Below are positions 37,840-49,934 of a DNA stretch of 64,000 nucleotides, one piece after another. Within the stretch, counting starts at the first letter, position 1, and each line of letters starts with the position of its first letter. The DNA comes from Lineus longissimus (Eukaryota > Nemertea > Pilidiophora > Heteronemertea > Lineidae): the NCBI RefSeq assembly GCF_910592395.1, contig NC_088315.1, forward strand, positions 1,986,501 to 2,050,500, in the 5' to 3' direction. Below the pieces are notes generated by a model that was given only the letters and a program-made list of their open reading frames with translations, was not told the origin of the DNA and made no database searches. A program made the translations under genes and the position numbers.

Positions 37840-38282
37840 GAATAAAACTATTTACAGAATTACATAATTTACAGTAAATATACAAGACAAACCAGTTTGA
37901 TGAGGTTCATTTCATCATTTACCTCTTTAAAACTGGTAGTAAAATTTCGTCTCGATTTCATCCAAGTCAAGCTGAGCCTTGCCTCAACACCTACATTGCC
38001 AGGCCTCATAACCAACTCATCATGGCGATTGTTTGAGGACACCAAATTTACAGGACTCAGAAACGTAACACACATTGTGAAAGCAACCACAATGCCATCT
38101 GGCGATAAATAAGAGAACTAAAATCCCATTCTCCGCCAACAACATAGTGTGGCAGCTGAATGGCTTGCTTATGGGACTGGTCTTTAACAGGAAGACAGTA
38201 TTACTTTGACTGGACTTATTAAAGACAGCAGTAACCTATTTCTCTGCCTAACATGATGGAGCAATCGTATTCCAGACCATCA

Positions 38283-38320
38283 GTAGGCCTGGACCATCCT
38301 CCTTGACTTCTAAAGTCAGT
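38283..38320 (-). repeat. Degenerate duplicate of the NOSIP last coding exon
   Basis: This 38-bp segment in the 3' UTR matches 38349-38386, inside the last NOSIP exon, at about 33 of 38 positions with a 66-bp offset. Read on the minus strand it would still encode LTLEVKEDGPGLL, close to LTLEAKKDGPGLQ in the real exon. No acceptor site lies directly before it, so it is probably a non-coding relic of a tandem duplication. Confidence 0.7.
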
Positions 38321-38340
38321 ATAAGTGTGTTGTATCAACT

Positions 38341-40947
38341 TCAACCCTGTAGGCCCGGACCATCCTTCTTGGCCTCTAAAGTCAACCCAGAACCAGAGAA
38401 ACCAGTAGCACCCTGAAAATATAAGATCACTTCATTGAAAATAGGAATCAATACCAAAATGAAATAGACTTTATGCCACTGAGGATAAGGTGCTGCCCCT
38501 GAAAAAATCCATTGAAACTGTTGCTACTGATCCCATGTTGCTTGTGGCAATCCTACAAGCTTCTTTCACCACACAAGGAACAGAAGGGTCTAGAGGCCGC
38601 ATTTCTTTGAGTAAGATGCTGTTGACTTTACTGAAATGAGTCCAAGATCAGTTGTCTCTCAGAACTTATATACTCACCCGTTGAAGGGGTATCACATCTT
38701 TTTCGGTCATCTTCGCCCCATTTAGAGGATCCAGCATATCCTTTTTGATGATTTTCTCATAGCATTCCATTGTCACAACATTTCCTCTGAAAAATTAACA
38801 TGAAACTTTTGTAATAAGATTTCAAAACATTGCACTTCTATCAAGAAATGATTTGACAAATTTCTTGCCAACATTATAAGGATTACTGATTTCTGTTCAA
38901 TTCCTCAGAACATTGTCCAATTGCTAAACTAGAAGTTTAGCGCTGTCTTATCACAGAATTCTGACCAAAGTACTTCAGCATCCCAGAGTTTTAAGGAGGA
39001 CATTATAGGAGAACAAAGTGATGTAGAAGAGTTTTAAAACTCCACATTTTTGACAGATGTCCCACAATCTAAACACATTGCAACACTGTTCACCTAACTG
39101 ATAACATTGAGCAAACCTACGATGTTCTTAGAACACAGCATGGCACCGAGTTTCCCAAGACGTCATTCGTAACAGCGCAGACATATCTGTCATGTTTTGA
39201 GATGAGTGCCGTCTTTGTATCACCATCCTTGATCGGTGTAAACTTCACATTGATGAGATCCTTCATCTTGAGTGGCTTCCCGCTCATTGGGCATCGCACT
39301 CTTTCATCCTAAAAATATTGAGGAAGCGGAAGAGTTTTTATATGATTTTTCAAACAGGAACACTACAACTTACACTTACAGGTTCCCATTAAACCTTTTC
39401 ATCAATTCATGAGGAGGCGAAGTTCAATGACCACCTGCCACCAAGGATTACTTTGGCACTACAATCTTCAATAAGAGTCACCTTTGAATCGTCACATCAC
39501 CCAAAAGGCTCTGAAGTGTCCTAGTACTTACAGGCTTTTTAACAAGTGTTGGTTTTGACTGTGGCGTCAGACTTGGCACCCAGAAACTGGGCAGGTCTTT
39601 ATCTTTTCCCTCCTTCATGTTACAAATGCTTGAACCTGGCTTTGCAGCTGGAAATAAGTTTCAGATCTTGACTTTGCAGTTTAAAGGTTTATGTTTTGTT
39701 AGGGAAGTGTATAAAGTAATTTATATTGGGGGTTCATAGTCAAATTGATGACTATCACGAAACCTGATGAACACAATTAGAATTTTTTCTCAAGGCAATG
39801 TATTCATGTAAATATAGCAGTATTTCCACTGCGAAAAAGATGAAGGCCAATAAATCTTACCATCCTTTTTGAAAGGGTCCAACGGTTTACTCATTATACT
39901 GCTCTCTTTTGCAATGAAACTCTTTACTTTTCCTTCATGTTCAGCCCGTGTCAGCTCAGCTTGCTCTTGCTGAAATAGGTAAGAAACTTTAAAGGTCAAA
40001 AAGGCAGTTTTTCATACTTTACAAAAGAATCTTCTTTGGAAGACTGCCAAACAAGTTTACTCCAGTTCCCTTGATGCTATGATGCTTTCCCTGAGAACCG
40101 GCCCAATCAGCATCCCATACCCCCCCCCCCCCCTTGATGATGACACTGACACCATACAGCCATCAATGACAATGTCAGCCACAATAGCAAAGTGTATAAT
40201 CCACATCGAATGTCAATTTTAACCTGGACTTACATCCAATTTTGTTTTCTGCTTTGCAAACTCCTTCTGCTTCTTGGTGATTTGCCTCTTCTGGTGAACG
40301 ATGTACTCAAGGATGGCTTCCTTGTCAAACAGGTAACCGTCCAGTGTCACTACTGGATTCCTGCAAGGTTGTAATGTCAGGCAACAACAATCGAATTCCT
40401 GAAAATAAAATTTATATTTCAGACAATGCCATATGCCACTGTTCCAGGTGAAATTCACGACTGGTCAGTGGTAGGACAGTGGCAGTGCCGAAGCAAACTA
40501 CGACAAATTGTCTATAGGCCTATCCCATTTGGTATTGCCCATGGCCATGCATATGCCGATATGGCATACCCCTGGCCTGGCTCGGCCTATATTTTTTTCC
40601 AATGCCTCCAACTGACTGATGCTGTGCATTTCAACATTCACATACTCGACAATGCAGTTGAGATGCGCAACTTTGTATCTGTTAAACGTATCAGCAGCAC
40701 ACGTAGTGCATGTAGGCCTAGGCCTAGTAGTCGTAGATTCGTAGTCTGGTGCGTAGCCGTAGTGGCAGTGGCACGACCACGAGTGGTTCTGAACCTCCTA
40801 TTTTATTTTAGTGTGAAACAATACCTTGACCGAATCCTTTCCCATTCGTATTTTTAACGACCCATAACCTGAAGTCTTAGTGTCTTTCTGTCTTTCATGA
40901 TATGTGTACACTGTCCCTGCAGTGGAATTCTTTGCGTGCCGGGTCAT
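38341..40947 (-). CDS. NOSIP: Nitric oxide synthase-interacting protein (E3 ligase, U-box family)
   Basis: Seven coding exons, in transcript order: 40947-40825, 40398-40234, 39969-39861, 39647-39532, 39308-39121, 38786-38678, 38412-38341. They total 882 nt and encode 293 residues. The start MTRHAKNSTAGTVYTYHE is the hallmark NOSIP N-terminus. Next come FDCCCLTLQPCRNPVVT with DGYLFDKEAILEYI (first half of the split U-box/RING-like fold), a basic coiled segment, a SFWVPSLTPQ linker, RCPMSGKPLKMKDLINVKFTP, and the C-terminal half with MECYEKIIKKDMLDP. Length is close to the human protein (about 301). The family is known as a nuclear E3 ubiquitin ligase that binds NO synthase and spliceosomal factors. 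All introns obey GT..AG and keep phase. It lies head-to-head with the E78-like receptor gene. Confidence 0.93.
40120..40133. repeat. Poly-C run of 14
   Basis: An uninterrupted run of 14 C residues lies inside NOSIP intron 2. Such a run is prone to slippage and to sequencing error, so its exact length is uncertain. Confidence 0.8.
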
Positions 40948-41317
40948 TTTACGTGTTTTTGAGAGAGATGTTGGACGAAAAATGTAAATAAATATTTAAA
41001 CCGCTAGGTGGCGTAGTTTTTATGTAGGCCTATTGTTATGCAGGCAATGGACTAATTTAGGAAAATTGTCCTCACTAATAGCAAAATCGCCTCAGTGCCG
41101 AAATTAAAAAGATTGCACTAATAGGTGACGTCTTTCGATAATTTAGGCTGATATTTCTGAGAAAGAAAGACACTGATATGCAATTTGGAGTTATTACACC
41201 CTTCTCCAATTTTTGATTTGTTATAGGGATTTATACTGTAAAATCGGACAGGGGCCCTTCTGGAGTATGACTACTTCTCCAGAGGACTAAATTTACTTTA
41301 ACACCGGGATTCCCTAG

Positions 41318-41343
41318 TCACGTGATCAATTAGCGTCACGTGA
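41318..41343. promoter_or_regulatory. Two TCACGTGA E-boxes, 18 bp apart
   Basis: Perfect TCACGTGA palindromes lie at 41318-41325 and 41336-41343. The second is extended to GTCACGTGAC. They lie about 370 bp upstream of the NOSIP start codon and about 1 kb upstream of the E78-like start, in the shared intergenic region. CACGTG is bound by bHLH-ZIP factors (USF, MITF/TFEB, Myc/Max) and by CLOCK-type bHLH-PAS dimers. Which gene they serve is not visible. Confidence 0.5.
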
Positions 41344-41785
41344 CGGGTCCTTCCCACCAAAATAAAATTGACCTACCTCAGTTTTAAAAGAACAAAACCT
41401 ATTCACTTATACCCCACAAAGAATCATTACCCCACAATAAATCTCCATTCATTGGCATCGTTCATGCTATTAATAAAATTTCTTTAGCTAATTTCACTTA
41501 CGGAAGTGATTAATATTCATGACATGAGGATTTAAAGACAACATTTATTTATTCGGATATCTAAAACTGAGGTACGGCGCCATGTTGTAGAAAAGATGTG
41601 TTTGCTGCTTTGCTCAAAGTTGATGAAATCAGCTGCACGAATTCATTGTTTTCTCCAATGTTAAGCAATGCAATCTCAAAATAACAACTTCTGATGATTA
41701 AGAAGATCGACCTGATCATATAGAACTGTAATTTTAGAGTGAAATTTGCTCTATTGACATCATGAACACCGTTTGAAGTGCAGTG

Positions 41786-42215
41786 TTTACAATCTGATCA
41801 CTGTTCACTGCATGTCATGTCTAGCCTACGAAATCGAAGACCCTTCAAATTTCGCCCAATTTTTACAAAAACTAAAACTTTCCACACATATCCCTAGGAC
41901 TTTTTGGGTTGCTAAGACCATTCATAACGATATCTGGCAGAATTTTCTTCAAACGTTTTGTCAAATGTTGACTTTGCAGCAAGTTTTACCAACTCTCCTC
42001 ATGTCGAACTGGTAAAGCACACTTTCCTGTACATTGTTTATGTGTATTGTAGTTGTACTACAATGCATGCAGACTTTCTACTATGCATTATCATTGTAGG
42101 GTTAAATCATAGGACTATGTGGAAAGCTTTTCTTTTTGTAAAATTGGATGAAATTTGAAGGGTCTTCCATGTTATATCCGAACATCTGTAGACATGCAGT
42201 GATCTGATTGATCTG
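41786..42215. mobile_element. Inverted-repeat element (probable MITE) upstream of the E78-like start
   Basis: The arm 41836-41870 (GAAGACCCTTCAAATTT...) is the near-perfect reverse complement of 42134-42167 (...AAATTTGAAGGGTCTTC). Beyond these, further matches such as GACATGCAGTGA continue on both outer sides with gaps, so the repeat arms probably reach about 41786 and 42215. No transposase frame lies between. I could not define a target-site duplication, so the exact ends and family are open. The element ends about 140 bp before the first coding exon of the nuclear receptor, in its 5' UTR or first intron. Confidence 0.55.
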
Positions 42216-42356
42216 AAAAACCACAATGTGTACACTTTGGACATATTATCTCTTCATCTTCGCACAAACCATACTACTGTAGCTGTGTATTTAAAGAAAA
42301 CCTTGAATCAGGTATTGACGTTACGTCTTCATAGACTCAAGATTGTAGACTCCAAA

Positions 42357-45300
42357 ATGGATGGTGCTGGAATCAAAGTGGAACAGGCTGCAGCAGAGTC
42401 AACCTTGTTAGTTACCTCGGCATCTGATCTTCCTGAAGATGTCCAGTTCTTGCAGAGTCAGATTCAACAAGCTCAGCTACGCCAGCAGGAGGCCTCTGCA
42501 GCGATGGTGGCAGGATTGTCTGTCCCTGAAGACCAGGAGTGTTTAGATGATACCCCAGGTGATTGTTATTCCTGTACCGTCCTTGCTATGAGAATCTTCC
42601 AATGGACTCTGAGCATCTCCATCATCGGCAAAGGGCCCTTGGCAAAATATATGACGTAGATATTGATTTAACTCATTTGAACTGTTTTGCCATGCCATGC
42701 ATGCAATGAAAAGATAGTTTTTAATTCAAATGCATCTAACATTCCATTATTATTATTTGCCACTTTATCAATTCCCCTCTTCAGATATTCAAGCGGCTGA
42801 CTCAAACACACCTAAACAGCCCTTTGTACCATGTAAGGTGTGTGGGGACAAGGCAAGTGGTTATCACTATGGTGTTACATCTTGTGAGGGCTGCAAGGTA
42901 GGTTGATTTTTTCATTTCGATGAAGTACTCTCCGACCTGTGAAAGACTCCTGCTGCTGAGACAGCTGTTTCTTGACATCGTGGCAGGAGATTAGTTCGCA
43001 TTAAACATTACTTTCATAACAAGAGTCTTCCCATCCCACTCATTGTTTGTTCTTGAAAATGTCTGTTACTTCGGACGCTTTCAAATTTGCATTGCATTGA
43101 CGCTTTCAATATAAATGTATGCTCTACATAAATTATTTCTATAACAACTCCTTTTTCCCAAGGGCTTCTTCCGGCGAAGTATCCAGAAGCAGATTGAATA
43201 CCGCTGCTTGAGAGACGGAAAGTGCATGGTGATTCGACTGAATCGAAATCGATGCCAATACTGCCGGTTCAAAAAATGTCTTGCTGTTGGCATGTCAAGG
43301 GACTGTAAGTGAATGATCTTTAAATTCCATTGTTAGTGGGACAATATGCTACTGTTGGTATTCAAATTTGTATGTGGGCACAACCAGAGAATCAGATCCA
43401 TGATTAACTGCAAAAGGGATGCTGTCGTGTCCTTAAAATCGGGGCTGAGCACTTTTGTCGAAGTTTGAGGCATGAGGTGCAAATTGACTTGTAATTTGAA
43501 GGTTGAAAAATCTGTTAAACCAATACTGTACTAATCCGTGATTAACTGCAAAACAGATGCTGCCTTCTAAAGCCTGATCATTGATATAATGTCCTTTTAG
43601 CCGTGAGATATGGCCGTGTTCCTAAGAGGGCAAAGAGTCTTGATGACCAGCAAGTGACCACAACAGAGCCTGGCCAGGATGCCGCAGAGATTGAGACAAA
43701 GCAACTGGCGATCTATGACGTCATACTTACAATATCACAGGCACATCACGCCAACTGTGCCCTGACGGAGGACAAGCTGAAAACAATGAGCCGGACTGTT
43801 GGATCCCTGGTAAGTGATTTTATCTCTGACTTGCCACTGTGAGTGGAAAATGCAATAAAATCTTGAACTTCTTACTTTCTAATACCAAGTAATAATAGGT
43901 TTATAACAGCTGACCATCAGCAATAAGGGCATGAGCAAGGGGGATGCCCAATGGGAAATTGACCACTGGCCTGTTGTAGAAATTAGTTTCTGTTCTCACC
44001 GTCTGTCGTAGTAATCTTGCCCTACCCTCTGTTACACTAGGTAATGCTTTACTACTGTTTGGAATGAGAGGTCCTTATATCTTTCTCACCTTTTTCAGCT
44101 TCCTGCATTTCCTGTAGTCTTGAGCAGAGATAATGAGGACATCCCTTTGAACTCAGTTGAGCTGCAGAAGTTATCAATGTGGCAGAACCTAGCCGTCCAT
44201 CTCACGCCTGTCATACAAAAAGTGGTGGAATTTGCCAAGAGGATACCAGGTAAAAAGCATACTATAACCTTTCTTTACTCTCTCTACCAAACATGCATAT
44301 TTGGTACAAAACCAAGCACTTCATAACCAAAGAAGTCGAGGTACCTTTCAACCACCTCTTTTTTCTGCAATTCAAAAGATGATGAGCCAAGTGTTCTCTG
44401 GAGCTAGCTGTTGACATTGTCGATTGAACGAGACCAACCACGCGAACATCAGAGGAGTAGGTCATGAGGAATGACATCAACGTCACTGCCTACAACAGCT
44501 TAGGCCCTTGTAAAAGATGGCTATTCCTTGTATGTTTCAGGGTTCAGTGATCTGTCTCAGGATGATCAACTCATACTCATCAAGACAGGCTTCTTTGAGT
44601 TATGGCTTATCAGGATGGCACGCATGTTCGTTACTTTAGAAGTTTTGATTACATTTGGGGATGGCACACAGATACCAAGAGAGCAGCTTGAAGCGGTTTA
44701 TTCAGTGAGTATTGGAATATGATGTGTGTTACTTCAAAGTCTTGATTGGCAGTTTCTACCTATCCAAGGTTACATTTTACAACATGACAAAACATCAATT
44801 TGCATTGCCCCTACATTTAGTTAGTATTCATTGCTGCTATCTGAATCAACCTGAACAATATATTATAACAAGTGCCCATTAGCAGCTAAAGTTTTGAAAA
44901 GACCGACCTATTTAGCAGACAAGGAATTCATTCTGACGTAGAAGTTTTTCTCCTTTCCAGAATGACCTCATCTCTTCAATGTTTGAGTTTGCAAGCCAAT
45001 TTAACTTGCTCCATTTGAGTGACACAGAGATTGGTCTCTTCTCGGGCGTTATTCTTGCATCGTCAGGTGAGTTTGCAAAGTAGAATATATTTTATGGCAT
45101 AACTTGGCAGCAAGTGGTCATAAATGAGCCAATAGACCAGATTGTAAGAACGTTGCAGTAGTCCTGATTTAAACCAAAGGAGTAGCCTAAGCCAAGTTAG
45201 TTGCAACATCTTTTGGCCAGTAGACCTGGAGTTCAGTTACCAAACTTCCAGCAAATGACCCTGATGATATCAATAGAAACTATCAAGGTTCCCAGGCTGT

Positions 45301-45725
45301 GAGAATCCTTAGAATATGGGAAGAACTGTCTGCATTCACAATCGAAACCCAATGAAAAACTTGTCTGAAGACATTTTCTGGACATGTCTGAGTGTGTTAA
45401 GTTGCCCAGCTTCCCTCGCATTGGTCTTCAAGTTCTCTAGACTCATGTGTCTTCTTGCCTTTCAGATCGAGCTGGTTTGACGGACTCGAAGGCAGTGGAG
45501 TTAATCCAGGACAAGTTGATCGAGGCACTCAAAGTGCAGATCACCCGCAATCACAGTTCAGAACCAAATCTTTTTGGAAGTATCATGATGCGGCTGCCAG
45601 AGTTACGAACTCTTGGTGCGAGTCATAATGAGCACCTTAATTATTTCAGAGAGAATTGGCAGCATCTTAAACTTCCGCCATTGCTATCAGAGATTTTCGA
45701 CATACCCAAACATGATGATGAGTGA
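42357..45725 (+). CDS. E78: Nuclear receptor of the E78 / NR1E type
   Basis: Eight coding exons: 42357-42558, 42785-42897, 43163-43304, 43601-43809, 44099-44249, 44541-44704, 44961-45066, 45466-45725. They total 1347 nt and encode 448 residues. Residues 84-150 are a C4 double zinc finger: [19 protein letters not shown]-box [20 protein letters not shown] and [18 protein letters not shown]. The extension [13 protein letters not shown] follows and, with [11 protein letters not shown], points to E78 rather than E75/Rev-erb or PPAR. The ligand-binding domain (about 205-448) has the signature [21 protein letters not shown] and ends with an AF-2-like [12 protein letters not shown]78 proteins are ecdysone-pathway or haem-related NR1 receptors in insects; the ligand here is unknown. 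All introns are GT..AG and in phase. A 5' UTR exon is likely but not located. Confidence 0.9.
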
Positions 45726-48360
45726 TAGATGTTAAATATTGTGGTGTAAGGAAGGCTTTCTGAAATACACTGTAGCTTGGAGTGTGATTGACAGCTGTAA
45801 GAAGATTTTTGATTAGCTGATTGTGGTCACTGTTCGTAGCGTTGACCAATCGGGGTGCTTGTAACATAAGACAATTTCTTGTCTCATTTTCTTTCACTTG
45901 AACCCCTTATAAGGAATCTCACGAAATAAGAGTGTAGACGAGTGCCAAAATAAGGTACTTGGACTGGCAGTAGAGAATGTTTCAAGTACATGTATTCTGA
46001 TATGGATGTTGCCCACTTTTGGATCTCATCATCTAATGAGGATATGTGTGCCTTGAACTTCTACACTGTAAGAATATCCAGGGATACCCTCGGCATGGCA
46101 AAACAGTTCTATCGTTGATTCAGGTCTTTTTAAATTATATGCTTATTCAGCTGATATCTACTGGGGTATTCAAGACGTAGGGTAATCTTTTTACTTCATG
46201 TAACGAGTAGTTTTTTGTTAGTGAGATATTTTAGTCCCACTTAGTGCGTCTTTCTGTGGCAGCAGGAAGTGGCCAGTATTCTGTTATTCATATCTTACCC
46301 AAATGTATTGATTTAAGTCTGGTCATAACGGAGAGTAGTGTTCAGCAAATTACTAATCTTTTTGTGGTGACATGGAAATGGTTCAAATATTCTATGATCA
46401 CAAGCAGATACTTCATCAGGAAATGATCATTCTTGATTGTAAGTGTTGCTGACGTTGTCTTGATTTTGTGGAAAAATAAAAATGGTCTTCCTACCAGCTC
46501 TGGCCATTCTATTGGATATGGACTGCAATTATCGAATTGCAATGGGTGATGGGTGAGTTAACTTTTCATTTCGCACGCAAGAAAGTTTTAGATACTACAT
46601 GCAGATATGAAATTAACCTTGTGTTGCAAGTGTTACAGTGTACTATGGTACAAAGATGAAAGCAAATCAGTATAATGTTGATGTGATTATGTTTGGGGAC
46701 AGGTTTTCATTTTTGGAGTTCCAGGGTAACCGTGGCTGCAGTTCACCAAAGCTTGGTTGGACATTTCATAACTGCTGGAACTATTTCTTGAATTGGGTGA
46801 GAGTTGGCCATTTACAGGAACTTGATTAAGTATGCCTTTGAGGAGCTGGAGTGAAGTTCCTGATGCTTGGCCAATTTTACCCATCTTTTTGTTTTATTTT
46901 GTGTGCCCTTCTGGTTCGCTCTGCTGTTAAGGAATTCTATTCCAACTTACTACGACCTAAAATGAGCATGAAATGTTTTTTAAATGCATTTTTTTAGTTT
47001 CATTTGTGTTTTGTTTTGAATATAAATCCATGGTTTTCCTTTGGCTTTGACATGAGATGTAATCAATAGTTGTGTCTCTGCCAACATTTCATATGTATGG
47101 TTGATTTGAATATTTTCGGTTTCTTTACGAAAATAGAAGCATCATGCAGAATGACTTCTCGTCTCAGTACAAATCATCAAGTATTTCATAATATTGACTA
47201 CTAAAGGAACAGCCAGCACACTGCCAGGTTGCTGTCGCAACCCATTTATAAAATGTGTATATAAAGACTAACAAGTAACTAGCGAAATGTTATGTATTTA
47301 TTTGTCAAATGCATGATATAATGTTGTTAATGTTGCTGTGTACATACTTGACTTGCATTTCTGTCTGTTCCATATTCTTAGGTCCTGCGATGCCAAATAT
47401 TGGGAGGTGGTCTCCTTTTGTAGGAGAGGCTATTTAATCCTACCCCAACATATTCTGTCTTGTCCCATGATATCTCTAAATTTCCTAATTGTTTGGGAAA
47501 ATTGTAAGTCAATATCTTGTCTGTTCTGTTATGCATGTTACCGGGTGGCTGGGGGACTGATTTTCTTATGTTTGTACTGTTATACAGTCAGTTAAGGTTG
47601 CTACTACGGTTAGCTTGCCAGTTTTGCAATGAGTTATAATCAAAGCTCTGGGGGAAGGGTTTCACTTCGTGGGTGTCTACTGAATCTCTCGGGAGCAAAC
47701 AAGTCCTCAGTCTTTTCTTTGCTTCCCTGTCAGGTTACATGTTGTGCTATGGACTTGTGTAATGTGCCATATAACTAGTGTTTTCAATTGTATAGTGAAT
47801 ATGTGTCTAAATGAAATTAGGTTTGGGAAAATTATCCTACAGGTGTCATTGAGTGAAGAACTTTGAACAGGGAAATGTATTCCCAATAGGACTAGTATTC
47901 TTTGGACAACAGACAATCGACATATGTTTTCGATTTCCAATCATTGCCTACATCTGTTGTCCTGTCTTCATAATTTTCGTAGCATGATGGTCCCAGTCGC
48001 CTGACATTTATCACCCACTCAGGCCTAAAATTACAAAGTGCCCCCTCAACTGTTATATTGAGTTGAAACAAAGATAATTTCTGCACGAGCCTTATGAGCT
48101 GGCCATTGGCCTCCGACGGACAATGACTCTGCCTGGCGAATCATCAAAGAGGAGCAACTTCAAAACAGGGCTACTAAATTGTCGTTAAATCGTTGTTTTC
48201 AGTCAATTCAAAAAATCATAAAGCAGACCGCTGCATAACTGGAAGGGGCGGGAGAGGATGACATCAGGAGGACCTAAGGTGCATTACATCAGTGCTTTGG
48301 TGCCATTGCATCTTCTTTTTATGCAGAGAAGGGAGGTGTGAAATGTATGAGCAACTTATG
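45726..48360 (+). other. E78-like 3' UTR and following non-coding DNA
   Basis: No coding frame was recognised. The first canonical poly(A) signal after the stop is AATAAA at 46475-46480, giving a 3' UTR of about 0.8 kb. AT-rich sequence of similar character runs on for two more kilobases, so longer transcript forms are possible. Confidence 0.4.
46475..46480 (+). terminator. Poly(A) signal, E78-like gene
   Basis: AATAAA about 750 bp after the stop codon. It is the first canonical hexamer on this strand, so it is the likeliest proximal cleavage site. Confidence 0.45.
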
Positions 48361-48365
48361 AAAAT

Positions 48366-48619
48366 GATGTTAAATCCATCCATTGGGTAACATCTGGGTT
48401 CAAATGACAACAGAACAACATCTGCTTTGATGTTAAATCCATCCATTGGGTAACATCTGGGTTCAAATGACAACAGAACAACATCTGCTTTGATGTTAAA
48501 TCCATCCATTGGGTAACATCTGGGTTCAAATGACAACAGAACAACATCTGCTTTGATGTTAAATCCATCCATTGGGTAACATCTGGGTTCAAATGACAGA
48601 ACAGAACAACATCTGCTTT
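48366..48619. repeat. 63-bp tandem repeat, four copies
   Basis: Copies start at 48366, 48429, 48492 and 48555. The first three are identical as far as I can read. The fourth is 65 bp long because of a two-base insertion. The unit begins GATGTTAAATCCATCCATTG. On the minus strand the 63-bp unit gives an open 21-residue repeat, but there is no other sign of a gene, so I treat it as a minisatellite between the two tail-to-tail genes. Confidence 0.95.
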
Positions 48620-49934
48620 GTTTCTGAGGCTTTTTACATCATCTTATATTACGTATATTCTTCTACATACATGTATCTGTATCCAAATGTATTGAACGCA
48701 TATTTTATTTCATGTTGTCGAGTAGCGTGAATCAGATTTTAAGAATTCTGTTTTTGATTTTGATTTTTCTATTGATTGTCTGTTTATTTGAGTTGATTTC
48801 AAATCAATTACTGTACTGAAGAAATGTAGTTTCAAATCATGTATAGGGCTGAGGAGGTTTCAGTAACAATTAAATATTATGATTGATTGAAGAAATTTCT
48901 TTTCCTCTATTCTTTACTGCATATCTTGGCCGCAAAGGAGTAATTCTAACTCGGTGCCCGAATTCTAACTTGTCTCTCGAATACAAATGGAATGTGACCT
49001 GAATTCCAGCATGATTCTGCCTGTGTTGTGACTTACGTCCAGCGGCAGGCCCCTGGAGTCCTTGATTCCATCAGAGACAGGAGCAGACATTTCAACCAGT
49101 GCTTTGAAAATGTTTGTGGAACACATCTTGGAATTAGGGACACATCATGTTGAATGGATAGCTCTTTGAACGAACTAGATGAAGAAATCTAACCAGTGTA
49201 TCGTCTTGACAGAGTACAAATTTTGACCTTGAAGATTGTGTCCCTGTGGTCATTCATACAGGAGACTGGCACAGGCAGGCACATGCAATCTGTTCGTGGA
49301 TCTAAAGTTTGGCACCACAACGGGCATCTTCATGTATGTGCCAAAAAGTAGCATTCATTGCTCAGATCCTTTTCTATCAAGTCTGGTCTTCTCAGCCACC
49401 TGGTCTCTAATCATGCAGCACATGTCAATGCAAAATGTCTTGCTGAGATAAGCACAGGTGATCTTTTGAGAAAATTAGGTCTTGTTAAAGAAGAGGTCAT
49501 CGATTCCATCAATACAAGCACCTAATTTCCTAAAACACGTAATTCATTGACAATAATATTTAAAGCATCAATTTTTATTTGAGCAAATATTTCATCCTCT
49601 TGCAACCACTGGTACATGTGTATATTATATTAACAAACCTAAGAAACGCAACAAAGACAAGATTAGAACAACTAGGGACAGTCCAACCAGGTTATAATGA
49701 AAATTTGCTCAAGATTAACTGATCATTGAATGTTCATAGCGAGACTAAACTGTAACAAATTGATTTTCACTCAGGAAATGAGGTTGTGATTTTTAACCAA
49801 AGTTTCAGGAATGATTCATAACATGGAATTTTCTACAATATGGAAACCCATGCCCATGAATTACCATGAGTCATCACACAACTACTTCTGTGTGTGATAG
49901 ATAGATAGCTAGATGCTGGACATAAGTGGCCAAT
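48620..49934. other. Intergenic, tail-to-tail region
   Basis: No coding frame was recognised between the minisatellite and the thioesterase stop. The part next to 49934 is presumably the thioesterase 3' UTR. I did not place its poly(A) signal. Confidence 0.4.

Noticed and set aside
42228-42356. 43-codon extension before the E78-like start
   Set aside because: The upstream part overlaps the inverted-repeat element and a probable acceptor (CTTCATAG near 42334); the Met at 42357 begins the first conserved-looking segment.
48264-48592. Minus-strand frames with a 21-residue repeat
   Set aside because: They are the direct consequence of a 63-bp minisatellite whose unit lacks stops; two phases are open and there is no start context, domain or splice structure.
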